DNA from: Hyphomicrobiales bacterium | GTDB taxonomy: Bacteria; Pseudomonadota; Alphaproteobacteria; Rhizobiales; Xanthobacteraceae | Assembly: GCA_017305715.1 (NCBI GenBank) | Contig: JAFKKG010000010.1 | Location: forward strand, 310,001-374,000 | Direction of reading: 5' to 3' | DNA: 64,000 nucleotides | Part shown: positions 18,185 through 27,416 of the stretch, one piece after another | Layout of the letters: every line of letters begins with the position of its first letter | Numbering within the stretch: the first letter of the stretch is position 1 | Translations under genes and position numbers: made by a program | Notes under the pieces: model-generated | What the model saw: only the letters and a program-made list of their open reading frames with translations | Databases searched by the model: none | Told to the model about the DNA's origin: nothing

Positions 18185-18886
18185 TCAAATTGCCGCGCGG
18201 CCCCCGGGCAACCGGTTGTTGCGGCGAGAGGCCGCAAGACCGAGGCCGACAAAACCAAGGATCATCATGGCCCAGGTTGATGCCTCCGGAACGGCAGCGG
18301 TGATACCTGAGATCGTCAAGGTGTCCAAAGTCGCGGTAACGTAGGTACCCGCGGTGATGAAGGAACCAATCGCGGTCTGCCCCGGAAGCACGTGATAGAC
18401 AAAATCACCCGAAATGCTCACAGGTACGGTGTAGGGACCCAGATCATTAGCCCGAATGTAGCTGTCGAGAAGCGTGTCGTTAACGTGATTTCGGGCATAC
18501 GCTGTCTGCATGTTCGTAGCGACGCTTGCAGCGGTACCGCTAAGCTGGGAATACGAAACTGGATTAAACGAGTACGTATTCCCGTGAACGGTGATCTGCG
18601 CACTCGTGGCGGGAGACAGATTGAAGAAATCATCGCCTCCGTAAACGTAATTCTGATCTGCTGAGGTCTTCGAAAAAATTCCAGTCGCTCGGCTCGTATC
18701 GAAAACATAGGTGGCGACAAAAGTCTCGCCGACATAAGCCGACACGCTGGTATTGATCGTGCCGAACAGTCCGGTGGAATCGCTGCCTGCGATCACCGTT
18801 CCCGAATAGGTCACCTGGACGATATTTGCAGACGCATTGCCGGCCGTCAGCACCAGGCAGGCAATTAGAGCAAGTATTCTCATCAT
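18185..18886 (-). CDS. Secreted protein with PEP-CTERM sorting signal
   Basis: The 233-residue protein has an N-terminal signal peptide (MMRILALIACLVLTAGNASA) and a C-terminal sorting signal. That signal consists of VPEASTWAMM, a hydrophobic helix (ILGFVGLGLAAS) and a basic tail RRNN. This is the PEPxxWA-CTERM type processed by exosortase; the usual Pro-Glu-Pro is Pro-Glu-Ala here. The body is Thr/Ser/Gly-rich and probably beta-structured, with no recognised domain. A strong ribosome binding site (GGAGGAGGGA) precedes the ATG at 18886. No exosortase lies in the window. It is transcribed away from the LuxR-type gene. Confidence 0.85.
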   Translation of the reverse strand: MMRILALIACLVLTAGNASANIVQVTYSGTVIAGSDSTGLFGTINTSVSAYVGETFVATYVFDTSRATGIFSKTSADQNYVYGGDDFFNLSPATSAQITVHGNTYSFNPVSYSQLSGTAASVATNMQTAYARNHVNDTLLDSYIRANDLGPYTVPVSISGDFVYHVLPGQTAIGSFITAGTYVTATLDTLTISGITAAVPEASTWAMMILGFVGLGLAASRRNNRLPGGRAAI

Positions 18887-18960
18887 TTGATCCCTCCTCC
18901 CAACAGTCGAGAACCACCTGACTAAAGGAGCCGGGAGGTGCTCACATGACCCAAACGGAC

Positions 18961-18978
18961 TAGGTATTTTAATACCTA
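18961..18978. promoter_or_regulatory. 18-bp palindrome between PEP-CTERM and LuxR genes
   Basis: TAGGTATT and AATACCTA form perfect 8-bp arms around TT. It lies 75 bases upstream of the PEP-CTERM start and 180 bases upstream of the LuxR-type start. It is AT-rich in a GC-rich region and is a good candidate operator, perhaps for the adjacent LuxR-type regulator; that link is inference. Confidence 0.5.
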
Positions 18979-19159
18979 AAGGAAGTTGGGATATCCGCTG
19001 AATGTTTCGCCCTTGGGCCGTCCAGCATTGTGGACGAACAAGCTCGCCGGCTTGCCGCGCAAACAACGATATTGAGAATCGGCTTGGCCGTTGTTGGGGC
19101 GCGTATGGGATAGGAGATCGTTGCGTGACCGGGGCAAGCTACGCGAGACGGGGACGTTG

Positions 19160-20263
19160 GTGAAGCAAGCGAGAGTAGACAATGATCAACTGTCGAAAAT
19201 CATGAACCGTCTGGGCGATGCCGCCGTTGATCCTGCGGCATGGCCCGAGATCATGGATAGCATCTGCAGGGCGGCCGGAGCGTCGGCTGCGGTTCTTCTG
19301 CAGAGCGACATTCGGACACCGGATGTGCCGCGAACAGCGTCTATTGACGAGGCCCTGCGGCTGTATTTTGCAGATAATTGGCACCTTGTGGATCCACGTG
19401 CGCGAGGCTTCCCTCGCATGATGGCCGGAGACGTCGTTTCCGATCAGGACATACTGACGCCCGAACAAATTCGGGCCGATCCGATGTACAATGAGATCCT
19501 ATATCCGTTCGGATTCAAATGGTTCGCCGGGATAGGCTTTCGGGCTGGCGCTGCAGCGTGGGCACTCACCATTCAACGGACAGGGCGCGAGGGCCCCTTT
19601 GAAGCCCTCGACAAGCATTTGCTTGCCCGGCTTGCGCCGCGATTGACGGAGACGGCGAGCCTCGCCACGGCCATCGGCCGGGTCGTCATATCTTCAACGA
19701 CCGATGCCCTAAACCACGTTCAAAAGCCTGCGATTGTTCTCAGCAATCAGGGCCTTGTCCTGAACATGAATGCGGCGGCCGAGGCCGGATTTGACGAGGA
19801 TATCCGGGTCAGGAATCGACAGCTAATGGTGCGGGACAAGCAAGCGCTTGCGAAGCTGGAGCAACTCGTCGACTTAATCCGCGCGACACCGGACAGCGCT
19901 GCACTGCCTGCAGAGCCAATCCTGATCCGCCGGACCATAAAACCCCCGGTGACGTTGCGGGTATTGCCCATTGACGGTGCTGCCCGCAATGTCTTTCTGG
20001 GGGCGCGGGCCCTGCTCGTCTTTTCCAACTTGTTGCCAGCTCCCGCTCCCGAGCCGACTTTGATCGCTCAGGCGTTCGGGCTTACCCCGGCGGAATCTCG
20101 CCTGGCAGCTCTGATAGGGAGCGGTTTGTCCGTCGACGTTGCCGCCGCGCAGCTTCGGATTTCACGGGAGACGGCACGTAACCACCTGAAGTCCACGTTC
20201 TCCAAGACGGGCACTCACCGCCAGCAAGAACTGATCAGCATCATCATTCAGCTGACACGATGA
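19160..20263 (+). CDS. LuxR-family transcriptional regulator
   Basis: The 367-residue protein carries a C-terminal LuxR/FixJ helix-turn-helix (near residues 305-360: LTPAESRLAALIGSG, then AAQLRISRETARNHLKSTFS and KTGTHRQQELI). The upstream 280 residues hold a GAF/PAS-like sensory region without a recognised autoinducer-binding motif or receiver domain. I chose the GTG at 19160 because GGGGA lies five bases before it; an upstream TTG at 19091 and an ATG at 19203 are alternatives. It is divergent from the PEP-CTERM gene, which it may regulate. Confidence 0.8.
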   Translation: MKQARVDNDQLSKIMNRLGDAAVDPAAWPEIMDSICRAAGASAAVLLQSDIRTPDVPRTASIDEALRLYFADNWHLVDPRARGFPRMMAGDVVSDQDILTPEQIRADPMYNEILYPFGFKWFAGIGFRAGAAAWALTIQRTGREGPFEALDKHLLARLAPRLTETASLATAIGRVVISSTTDALNHVQKPAIVLSNQGLVLNMNAAAEAGFDEDIRVRNRQLMVRDKQALAKLEQLVDLIRATPDSAALPAEPILIRRTIKPPVTLRVLPIDGAARNVFLGARALLVFSNLLPAPAPEPTLIAQAFGLTPAESRLAALIGSGLSVDVAAAQLRISRETARNHLKSTFSKTGTHRQQELISIIIQLTR

Positions 20264-20390
20264 AGCGAATTGCGTCGGTCTGGCTTCCGGTCTCTGATCA
20301 GGCGAAGCTGATGAAAATCCATCACAGGGTGCTGAACCGGTATTTTGCCTGACTTGTGCCGTCATGACCGGTTCGGCGCTGCAGCGCAGC

Positions 20391-21128
20391 CTAATAATCC
20401 ACGCGTACCAGATATAGCCCGTCGGGCGGCGCGACGGGTCCGCAGGCGGCGCGGTTGCGGGCGGCGAGGGCTGCGGCGAGATCGTCGGCGCTCCAGCGAC
20501 CTTCGCCGACCCAGACCAGCGAACCCACCATCGAACGCACCTGGCTGTGCAGGAACGAACGCGCCGAGGTCAGGATCGAAATCGCGTCGCCGTCCCTGAT
20601 GACGTCGAGCTGATCCAGCGTCTTCTCGGGCGATTTCGCCTGGCATTCGGTATCGCGAAAGGTCGTGAAATCATGCTTGCCGAGCAGGCGCTGGGCGGCG
20701 GCGTGCATCGCATCGCTATCGAGACGGCGCGGGACGCGCCAGGTGCGGCCGATATCGAGCGCGAGATTGGCGCGGTGGTTGGTGATGCGATAGCGGTAGT
20801 GGCGCTTGATGGCCGAGAATCGTGCCTCGAAATCATCCGGCACGATTTCGGCGCTGAGCACGCCGATCGGATGCGGCCTCAAGTGCGCGTTCAACCCGTC
20901 GCGCAGCCGGCCCGGCGGAAACGGCTTCTGGATATCACAATGCGCGACCTGCCCCAGCGCGTGCACGCCGGCGTCGGTGCGGCCCGCGCCGTGGACGCGA
21001 GCCGGCTCGCCGCAGATCGCCTTGACCGCGGTTTCCAGCGCGCCCTGCACCGTTGGCGCATTGTCCTGGATCTGCCAACCCGAAAACGGCGTGCCGTCAT
21101 ATTCGATGATGAGCTTGTAGCGGGGCAT
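20391..21128 (-). CDS. truA: tRNA pseudouridine synthase A
   Basis: The 245-residue enzyme converts uridines 38-40 of tRNA anticodon stems to pseudouridine. It begins [20 protein letters not shown]. The catalytic aspartate lies in [17 protein letters not shown]. Later motifs are RHYRYRI, HDFTTF and [11 protein letters not shown]. Its ATG overlaps the fmt stop codon (ATGA), so translation is probably coupled. Length is normal. Confidence 0.97.
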   Translation of the reverse strand: MPRYKLIIEYDGTPFSGWQIQDNAPTVQGALETAVKAICGEPARVHGAGRTDAGVHALGQVAHCDIQKPFPPGRLRDGLNAHLRPHPIGVLSAEIVPDDFEARFSAIKRHYRYRITNHRANLALDIGRTWRVPRRLDSDAMHAAAQRLLGKHDFTTFRDTECQAKSPEKTLDQLDVIRDGDAISILTSARSFLHSQVRSMVGSLVWVGEGRWSADDLAAALAARNRAACGPVAPPDGLYLVRVDY

Positions 21129-22060
21129 CAGCCGAGCCGCGCCGGAGGCTTTAGCGGTGTGCCGCGCAGGAAGTCCGCGGCCTTCATCGGCGCCTTGCCG
21201 GCGCGCTGCAATTCGAGAATTTTGATCGCGCCATCGCCGCAGGCAATCGTGAGCTGCTCGTCGAGCACATCGCCCGGCGCACCCGCGCCCTTGGCGGGTT
21301 CGCAGCGCAATATCTTGATGCGCGCTTGCTCGCCGTCCAGCGCAGCCTCGCACCAGGCGCCGGGAAACGGCGACAGCCCGTGAATATGCCGCAGCACCTC
21401 CCGCGCCGGCCGCTTCCAATCGATCCGCGCCTCGGCCTTTTCGATCTTGGCCGCGTAAGTCACGCCCTGTTCGCTTTGCTTCGTCAATTGAAGACCGCCG
21501 CGTTCCAGCCCGCCCATTGCGCGCACCATCAGGTCGGCGCCGAGCGGCGCCAGCGCGTCGTGCAGATCGGATGCCGTCATGGCGTCCGAGATCGCAAGCC
21601 GTTCGGCCATGGCGACATCGCCGGTATCGAGCCCGACATCCATCTTCATCACCATCACGCCGGTCTCGGCGTCGCCGGCCATGATCGCCCGGTTGATCGG
21701 CGCGGCGCCGCGCCAGCGCGGCAGCAGCGAGCCGTGCAGATTGAAGCAGCCGAGCGGCGGCGCATCGAGGATCGCCTGCGGCAGGATCATGCCATAGGCG
21801 ACGACCACAGCCGCTTCCGCATTGTGCGCACGGAATTCGTCCAGCGCTTCCGGCGTCTTCAAGGTCGTGGGCGTCAGCACGGGTATGCCGAGCCGCCGTG
21901 CTTCCTGCTCGACCGGGCTCAGTTGCAACTTCATGCCGCGCCCGGCCGGTTTCGGCGCGCGGGTGTAGACCGCCGCGATCTCATGGCCGTGGGCCACGAG
22001 TTCCAGCAGCGTCGGCACCGCGAAATCGGGCGTGCCCATGAAGATCAAGCGGAGAGGCAT
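21128..22060 (-). CDS. fmt: Methionyl-tRNA formyltransferase
   Basis: The 310-residue enzyme formylates initiator Met-tRNA using 10-formyltetrahydrofolate. The start [20 protein letters not shown] is typical. The catalytic region shows [20 protein letters not shown] (Asn-His pair) and MDVGLDTGD. The C-terminal OB-like domain contains [12 protein letters not shown]. It forms a minus-strand group with def upstream and truA downstream, a common bacterial arrangement; a C-rich repeat separates it from def. Confidence 0.97.
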   Translation of the reverse strand: MPLRLIFMGTPDFAVPTLLELVAHGHEIAAVYTRAPKPAGRGMKLQLSPVEQEARRLGIPVLTPTTLKTPEALDEFRAHNAEAAVVVAYGMILPQAILDAPPLGCFNLHGSLLPRWRGAAPINRAIMAGDAETGVMVMKMDVGLDTGDVAMAERLAISDAMTASDLHDALAPLGADLMVRAMGGLERGGLQLTKQSEQGVTYAAKIEKAEARIDWKRPAREVLRHIHGLSPFPGAWCEAALDGEQARIKILRCEPAKGAGAPGDVLDEQLTIACGDGAIKILELQRAGKAPMKAADFLRGTPLKPPARLG

Positions 22061-22084
22061 GACTAGAAACCGGTGCGTTCCCTG

Positions 22085-22174
22085 CCCCTTGCGGGGGGAG
22101 GGTTAGGGAGAGGGGCTTTCACGGGCAGTCTCGCTTGTGGCTACCCCTCTCCCCGGCCCTCCCCCGCAAGGGGG
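22085..22174. repeat. C-rich palindromic repeat, family B copy 1
   Basis: CCCCTTGCGGGGGGAGGGTT on the left pairs with CCCTCCCCCGCAAGGGG on the right, with a second inner pair GGGAGAGGGG/CCCCTCTCCC. It lies between def and fmt. A related element with arms CCCCTTGTGGGAGA/TCTCCCACAAGGGG is found at 37644-37783. Confidence 0.8.
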
Positions 22175-22212
22175 GAGGGAGCAGATCGAGTATGGGGCCA
22201 CGTAGATGGCTT

Positions 22213-22740
22213 TTACTCCGCCGCGCGTTTGGCGATCTTCGTAAACTTCTTCATGACGCGGTCGCGCTTCAGCTTGGACAGGTAATCCACGAACAGCACG
22301 CCATTGAGGTGATCGATCTCGTGCTGGATGCAGGTGGCGAACAGGCCGTCGGCGTCCTCTTCATGCACCTTGCCGTCCAGATCCGTGAAGCGCACCCGCA
22401 CCTGCGCCGGCCGCTCGACCGCCTCGTAATATTCGGGGATCGACAGGCAGCCTTCCTCGTAGACCGACAGCTCTTCGGACGCGGACACGATCTCCGGATT
22501 GATGAAGACCCGCGGCTGCGGCTGGGTCTCGCCGTCCTCGTTCTTCTTGGCGAGGTCCATGGTGATCAGCCGCAGCGGCTGCGCGATCTGGATCGCGGCG
22601 AGCCCAATGCCCGGCGCGTCGTACATGGTCTCGAACATGTCGTCGGCGAGCTTGCGGATCTCCGCCGTTACCTTCTCGACGGGTTTGGAGACGAGCCGCA
22701 ACTGTTTGTCCGGCAGGATGATGATTTCTCGGATTGCCAT
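22213..22740 (-). CDS. def: Peptide deformylase
   Basis: The 175-residue metalloenzyme removes the formyl group from nascent polypeptides. All three conserved motifs are present: GIGLAAIQI (motif 1, G(I/V)GLAA.Q), EGCLSIPE (motif 2, whose Cys binds the metal) and QHEIDHLNG (motif 3, HExxH). It begins [15 protein letters not shown]. It lies upstream of fmt on the same strand, matching their linked roles in N-terminal formyl-Met metabolism. Confidence 0.97.
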   Translation of the reverse strand: MAIREIIILPDKQLRLVSKPVEKVTAEIRKLADDMFETMYDAPGIGLAAIQIAQPLRLITMDLAKKNEDGETQPQPRVFINPEIVSASEELSVYEEGCLSIPEYYEAVERPAQVRVRFTDLDGKVHEEDADGLFATCIQHEIDHLNGVLFVDYLSKLKRDRVMKKFTKIAKRAAE

Positions 22741-22911
22741 GATGGGGCGATTTAAGCTGCTGGTTTGCCGCGGTCAATGCGCGGCGGAACCGGTTAAGCC
22801 GGCCTTAACCATGATTTTTATGGCCGCGTTAACCATCAAAATTGAGGAACAATTTGCCATAAATGTTCCCTCTTCGTTCGCGCCAGCCGGCGAATCGGCT
22901 ACAAGCAGGCC

Positions 22912-24120
22912 ATGAACGAGATTCTTTTTGTCGCCGGCGACCTGCCGATTCGGATCGCCGATGCGCTGATCGCCTTTGGCGTGCTCGCGCTGGCGCTGCT
23001 GCTCACCATTGCCATCGTGATCGCCCGCTCCGGCCGCCGCGGCGCGGAAGTGGCGATGGCGCAGGCGATCCGCGCCGACGAGCTCGAGGAGCGCCTGAGC
23101 GAGATGCTGCGCGCGCAGAGCGAATCCACCGGCCGGGTCGATGCGATGGGACAGGCGCTGGCCGGCCGCCAGGCCGAGCTGGCGCGCACCGTCAACGAGC
23201 GGCTGGATTCGGTGACCCATCGGGTCGGCCAGTCGATGGAAGCCACCACGCGCAACACCATGGACAGTTTGCGCGCGCTGCATGAGCGGCTCGGCATCAT
23301 CGACAATGCGCACAAGAATCTCACCGACCTGACCTCGCAAGTCACGACGCTGCGCGATGTGCTCGCCAACAAGCAATCGCGCGGCGCGTTCGGCCAGGCG
23401 CGGATGGAAGCGATCGTCCAGGACGGCATGCCGAAGGGCGCCTATGAATTCCAGTACACGCTGTCGTCGGGCAAGCGGCCGGATTGCGTGGTGTTCCTGC
23501 CGGATCAGCGCCCGCTCTGCATCGATGCGAAATTTCCGCTGGAAGCGATGACCGCGCTGCACGATGCGCGCACCGACGAGGAGCGCAAATACGCGACAGC
23601 GCGCCTGCGGGCCGACGTGATGAAGCATGTCAGCGACATCGCCGAGAAATATCTGATCACCGGCGAGACCCAGGACACCGCGCTGATGTTCGTGCCGTCG
23701 GAATCGGTCTATGCGGAGATTCACGACGGTTTTGACGACGTGATCCAGAAGGCCTATCGCGCCCGCGTCGTGCTGGTGTCGCCGTCGCTGCTGATGCTGG
23801 CGATCCAGGTGATGCAGCAGATCCTGAAAGACGCGCGTATCCGCGACGCCGCGGACCAGATCCGCAACGAGGTGATGCATCTCGGCGACGATTTGACGCG
23901 CCTGCGCGAACGCGTGGTGAAGCTGCAAAAGCACTTTGGCGATGTGAACGAGGACGTCCGCCAGATCCTGATTTCCGCCGACAAGATCGAAAAGCGCGCC
24001 GGGCGGATCGAGGAGCTGGACTTCAGCAAGACCGAGGCGCCGGTAGAGGTGCCACGCTTCGTCAAATCGGGTGCGCCGGAGTTGTTTCCGTTGCAGCGCA
24101 AGCTGCAAGCGGGGGAGTAG
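22912..24120 (+). CDS. rmuC: DNA recombination protein RmuC
   Basis: The 402-residue protein matches RmuC, a putative membrane-anchored nuclease-fold protein that limits inversions between short repeats in E. coli. A membrane helix (about residues 17-38) is followed by a long coiled coil. The conserved domain starts near residue 160 and includes KRPDCVVFLP, CIDAKFPLEA and MFVPSESVYAEI. It is divergent from def. A terminator-like hairpin follows at 24150-24192. Confidence 0.92.
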   Translation: MNEILFVAGDLPIRIADALIAFGVLALALLLTIAIVIARSGRRGAEVAMAQAIRADELEERLSEMLRAQSESTGRVDAMGQALAGRQAELARTVNERLDSVTHRVGQSMEATTRNTMDSLRALHERLGIIDNAHKNLTDLTSQVTTLRDVLANKQSRGAFGQARMEAIVQDGMPKGAYEFQYTLSSGKRPDCVVFLPDQRPLCIDAKFPLEAMTALHDARTDEERKYATARLRADVMKHVSDIAEKYLITGETQDTALMFVPSESVYAEIHDGFDDVIQKAYRARVVLVSPSLLMLAIQVMQQILKDARIRDAADQIRNEVMHLGDDLTRLRERVVKLQKHFGDVNEDVRQILISADKIEKRAGRIEELDFSKTEAPVEVPRFVKSGAPELFPLQRKLQAGE

Positions 24121-24149
24121 AGAAGACTAACGGTCCCGCCACATATTCA

Positions 24150-24192
24150 GTGTCATCACCCGGTCAAGCCGGGCGATGACACTATCATTTTT
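24150..24192 (+). terminator. Rho-independent-type terminator after rmuC
   Basis: GTGTCATC (24150-24157) pairs with GATGACAC (24175-24182), with an inner CCGG/CCGG pairing, followed by TATCATTTTT. It begins 29 bases after the rmuC stop codon. Confidence 0.6.
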
Positions 24193-24219
24193 GGCGGCCG
24201 AATCTGCTAACACGTCTAC

Positions 24220-25572
24220 ATGACAACACCCGACGCGCCCTCCGCGCCCGCATCGCCGCCAAGCATCTCCTGGCGCGAGAGCCTCACCGTCTACCTGCAG
24301 CCGCGCGTATTGATCGTGATGCTGCTCGGCTTTTCCTCCGGCCTGCCGCTGGCGCTGTCGGGATCGACCTTGAGATTCTGGCTGCGCGAGTCACATATCG
24401 ACCTCGAAACCATCGGCCTGTTCGCGCTGGTCGGCACGCCCTACACCATCAAATTCCTCTGGGCGCCGCTGGTCGATGCGCTGAACGTCCCGTTTCTTTC
24501 AAAGGCGCTCGGCCGCCGGCGTGGATGGTTGATCCTGTCGCAGTTCCTGCTTGTCGCGGCGATCTTCCTGCTTGGCTTCTGCAATCCAGGGACGACCCCC
24601 TGGTATGTTCCCTTTGGCGCCGCGCTGCTGGTGGCGACGGCTTCCGCCACGCAGGACATCGTCGTCGACGCCTTTCGAATCGAGAGCCTTCCGAAGGATG
24701 AACAGGCCGCGGGCATGGCGTCCTACGTCGCCGCCTATCGTATCAGCACGCTGGTCTCCACGGCCGGCGCGCTGTACCTGATCGATACGATCGAGAATTC
24801 CGGGCTTGCCAGAGGCGACGCCTGGAAGTTTGGATATGCCGCGATGGCGGCCCTCATCGTCATTGGCATCGTCACTGCGTTGTTTGCCGCCGAGCCAGAC
24901 CAATCGCGAATGGTAGCCGAGAAAAGCACCGGCCATCCGCTGCAGCGCGTTCTTGCCACAACCAAAGCTGCCTTTCTCGATTTCCTGACCCTCGATGCAG
25001 CTGTCGTGCTCCTGCTGTTCGTCATCCTGTTCAAATTCACCGATGCGTTTGCCGGCATCATGACCGAAGCCTTCGTCATCGACATCGGCTTCAGCAAGGT
25101 CGATTACGCCGCGATCGTCAAGGTCGTCGGCCTCGTCGCCACCCTGGCCGGAGGCTTCGCCGGCGGGTTCGTGGCGCGGCGCTACTCGCTGGTGACGAGC
25201 CTCTGGATCGGCGGCGTGCTGCAAGCCGTCGCCAATCTGTCGTTCTCCTGGCTGGCGCTGCTTGGTGCCAACAAATGGGGGCTCGCGCTGGCGATCACGG
25301 CGGAGAATTTCACCAGCGCGATCGGCACCGTGATCTTCGTCGCCTACCTCTCAGCGCTGTGCCGCAACCCGCTGCACACCGCGACCCAATATGCGCTGCT
25401 GACGGCGCTCGCCGCCGTCGGACGGACCTACCTGTCCGCGGGTGCCGGGTATGTCGCGAAGGCGACAGGATGGCCGTTGTTTTTCGTGATCTGCATGCTG
25501 GTGGCGATACCCAGCCTGCTGCTGCTGGCGTGGCTGCAGCGGCGCGGGCATTTCGAAGCGTTGGACCGGTGA
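24220..25572 (+). CDS. AmpG-family MFS permease
   Basis: The 450-residue major-facilitator protein has about 12-14 membrane helices. The N-terminal segment (LGFSSGLPLALSGSTLRFWL, then FALVGTPYTIKFLWAPLVD) matches AmpG permeases. These import GlcNAc-anhydroMurNAc muropeptides for cell-wall recycling and influence beta-lactamase induction in some bacteria. Further conserved parts are GRRRGWLILSQ and ATASATQDIVVDAFRIE. No ampD or beta-lactamase gene is nearby, so substrate identity rests on family similarity. It converges with the minus-strand gene ending at 25581. Confidence 0.85.
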   Translation: MTTPDAPSAPASPPSISWRESLTVYLQPRVLIVMLLGFSSGLPLALSGSTLRFWLRESHIDLETIGLFALVGTPYTIKFLWAPLVDALNVPFLSKALGRRRGWLILSQFLLVAAIFLLGFCNPGTTPWYVPFGAALLVATASATQDIVVDAFRIESLPKDEQAAGMASYVAAYRISTLVSTAGALYLIDTIENSGLARGDAWKFGYAAMAALIVIGIVTALFAAEPDQSRMVAEKSTGHPLQRVLATTKAAFLDFLTLDAAVVLLLFVILFKFTDAFAGIMTEAFVIDIGFSKVDYAAIVKVVGLVATLAGGFAGGFVARRYSLVTSLWIGGVLQAVANLSFSWLALLGANKWGLALAITAENFTSAIGTVIFVAYLSALCRNPLHTATQYALLTALAAVGRTYLSAGAGYVAKATGWPLFFVICMLVAIPSLLLLAWLQRRGHFEALDR

Positions 25573-25580
25573 AGGTTTGA

Positions 25581-25970
25581 CTACCGCTTCCCCTGCAGCG
25601 TCCAGTCCGGCACGGCGACGTCGCCGATGTGCCAGGCGGTCTGCGAACAGAACAGCGCATTCGTCTTCACCGAAATGACCTTGCCGAGCAACCGCTTCAG
25701 CTGTTTCTTCGCGGCATCGGTCATCGTGAACAGATGAAACGTCGTGGCGCCCTTGGCGTAATCGCAGAAATCGTCATTGGGCGGCATCATCCTGGCGGCG
25801 CTGACGATCTGATACGCTTGGAGCCTGGTGCCGTTGGGATGACGGGTGACCACCAGGCGCAACTTGCCGGTCAGGATGTCGCCTTGCTTGATCGGCTGCT
25901 GCGCCTCCGCCGCCGTGCAGATGGCGAGCGCAGTCAATCCAGCCATCACCGTCAACCGCAAGACGCGCAT
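25581..25970 (-). CDS. Small secreted protein, tandem paralogue 2
   Basis: The 129-residue protein has a clear signal peptide (MRVLRLTVMAGLTALAICTA, then AEA). The mature part contains KQGDILTGKLRLVV, YQIVSAARMMPPNDDFCDY, LGKVISVKTNALFC and a terminal DW. These elements align in order with the upstream gene's product, so the two are tandem paralogues separated by only 11 bases. Two or more conserved cysteines may form a disulfide. I recognise no characterised family. It is probably periplasmic. Confidence 0.75.
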   Translation of the reverse strand: MRVLRLTVMAGLTALAICTAAEAQQPIKQGDILTGKLRLVVTRHPNGTRLQAYQIVSAARMMPPNDDFCDYAKGATTFHLFTMTDAAKKQLKRLLGKVISVKTNALFCSQTAWHIGDVAVPDWTLQGKR

Positions 25971-25981
25971 CGCGGACGCTC

Positions 25982-26425
25982 CTATTGCTTGGTAACGACG
26001 CTCCACTTGGTGACTACGGCCTCGCTCATCTGCCCGACATCTTCGGCACAGGCGACTTCATCGACCTTCACTGAAATTTCCTTGCCCACCCTGCTCTTCA
26101 ACTGCGCCGCCTGCGCCTCGCTGGTGATGACGAGTTGGAAGGTCTCCGGTCCGGTCTCCAGATTGCACAGGCCGCTCGGCGGCGGCAGGCGGCGCGCCTC
26201 GGACGTGATCTGGTACGTCGCGGTCTTCGGACCACGCTTGCCGCCGCGCACCTTCATGGCGTTGAGCTCGCCCGAGAGGATGTCTCCGATATTGATCAGC
26301 TTGCCTGCCTTGGCCGGTGCAGGTTCCATCTGCTGAGCCGACTGCGCAGACGCCGCCGGCGCCGCAAACGCCATAACCATGATGGCCGCAATGCAAAGGC
26401 GTTTGCCGAATCGTGGTGTCGTCAT
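25982..26425 (-). CDS. Small secreted protein, tandem paralogue 1
   Basis: The 147-residue protein has a signal peptide (RLCIAAIMVMAFAAPAASA). The mature sequence shares with the next gene the blocks GDILSGELNAM, TYQITSEARRLPPPSGLCNL, VGKEISVKVDEVAC and a C-terminal Trp segment. The start at 26425 has GGAA upstream and lies 22 bases after the recR stop, so this pair may be co-transcribed with dnaX-ybaB-recR. The function is unknown. The longer frame beginning at 26530 overlaps recR and is not used. Confidence 0.75.
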   Translation of the reverse strand: MTTPRFGKRLCIAAIMVMAFAAPAASAQSAQQMEPAPAKAGKLINIGDILSGELNAMKVRGGKRGPKTATYQITSEARRLPPPSGLCNLETGPETFQLVITSEAQAAQLKSRVGKEISVKVDEVACAEDVGQMSEAVVTKWSVVTKQ

Positions 26426-26447
26426 ATCGATGAGTTCCGTATGTTGG

Positions 26448-27053
26448 TTAGAATAGTGTTCGCTGCCGCATCGCTGCGGATAGCGTACCTTCGTCGAGAT
26501 AATCAAGCTCGCCGCCGACCGGCACGCCATGGGCCAGCCGTGTCACCTTGACATTGGCCTCTTGCAGCAGATCGGTGATGTAATGCGCCGTGGTCTGGCC
26601 ATCAACCGTTGCATTCAGCGCCAGAACGATCTCGCTCACTTGCGAATCATGCGCCCGCGCCACCAGCGCATCGATGGTGAGATCCTGCGGCCCGACGCCG
26701 TCGAGCGGCGACAGCGTGGCGCCCAGCACATGATAACGGCCGTTGGTCGCGTTGGCCCGCTCCAGCGCCCACAGATCGGCGACGTCGGCGACCACGACGA
26801 TGGTCGTGGGATCGCGGCGGGGGTCGGTGCAGACCGTGCAGGGATTTTGCGTGTCGATATTGCCGCAGGTCTTGCAGACCTGGATTTTTTCAATCGCCAC
26901 CTGCAGCGCGCCGGCGAGCGGCGTCATCAGCGCCTCGCGCTTCTTGATCAGATGCAGCGCCGCGCGCCGCGCCGAGCGCGGGCCGAGCCCGGGCAGCCGC
27001 GCCAGCAGCTGAATCAGGCGTTCGATTTCGGGGCCGGCAACCGCAGAGGGCAT
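26448..27053 (-). CDS. recR: Recombination mediator protein RecR
   Basis: The 201-residue protein works with RecO and RecF to load RecA on gapped DNA. The helix-hairpin-helix region is [17 protein letters not shown]. The C4 zinc finger is seen as [16 protein letters not shown]. The Toprim domain has [14 protein letters not shown], and the Walker-B-like tail contains [20 protein letters not shown]. Its ATG at 27053 follows the ybaB stop by one base, so they are translationally linked. Confidence 0.97.
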   Translation of the reverse strand: MPSAVAGPEIERLIQLLARLPGLGPRSARRAALHLIKKREALMTPLAGALQVAIEKIQVCKTCGNIDTQNPCTVCTDPRRDPTTIVVVADVADLWALERANATNGRYHVLGATLSPLDGVGPQDLTIDALVARAHDSQVSEIVLALNATVDGQTTAHYITDLLQEANVKVTRLAHGVPVGGELDYLDEGTLSAAMRQRTLF

Positions 27054-27054
27054 T

Positions 27055-27375
27055 TCAGGTGAGACCGAGCCCCGGCGGCAGTCCAAGCCCGCCGGTCAAC
27101 GCCTGCATCTTTTCCTGCATCGCGGTCTGCGCCTTGCGCTGCGCATCATTGTGCGCGGTCACCAGCAGGTCTTCGAGGATTTCGCGGTCTTCCGCCTTCA
27201 TCAGCGACGGATCGATCCTGACGCCCTTCACTTCCATCTTCGCGGTCATCCGCACGGCGACCATGCCGCCGCCGGAAATGCCCTCGACTTCGACATTGCC
27301 GAGCTCTTCCTGCATCGCCTGCATCTTCGATTGCAGCTGCGCCGCCTGCTTCATCATGCCGAGAAAATCAGCCAT
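27055..27375 (-). CDS. ybaB: YbaB/EbfC nucleoid-associated protein
   Basis: The 106-residue DNA-binding protein starts [20 protein letters not shown]. It contains the family signature [20 protein letters not shown] and [13 protein letters not shown], and it forms dimers that bind DNA. It lies between dnaX and recR, the standard dnaX-ybaB-recR operon order. The Met at 27375 is preferred; an upstream in-frame start at 27420 overlaps the dnaX end and adds a basic leader not seen in the family. Confidence 0.94.
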   Translation of the reverse strand: MADFLGMMKQAAQLQSKMQAMQEELGNVEVEGISGGGMVAVRMTAKMEVKGVRIDPSLMKAEDREILEDLLVTAHNDAQRKAQTAMQEKMQALTGGLGLPPGLGLT

Positions 27376-27416
27376 TTGGTTTCCTTGCGGTTTTCCTTGC
27401 GTGCGTGCTCTGGAGA

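Noticed and set aside
20264-20390. Possible gene between the LuxR gene and truA
   Set aside because: The gap is only 127 bases, with short frames that have no start signals; nothing supported was found.
26426-26530. N-terminal extension of the secreted paralogue into recR
   Set aside because: The signal peptide begins at the Met at 26425; the extension overlaps the recR 3' end and would bury the signal.
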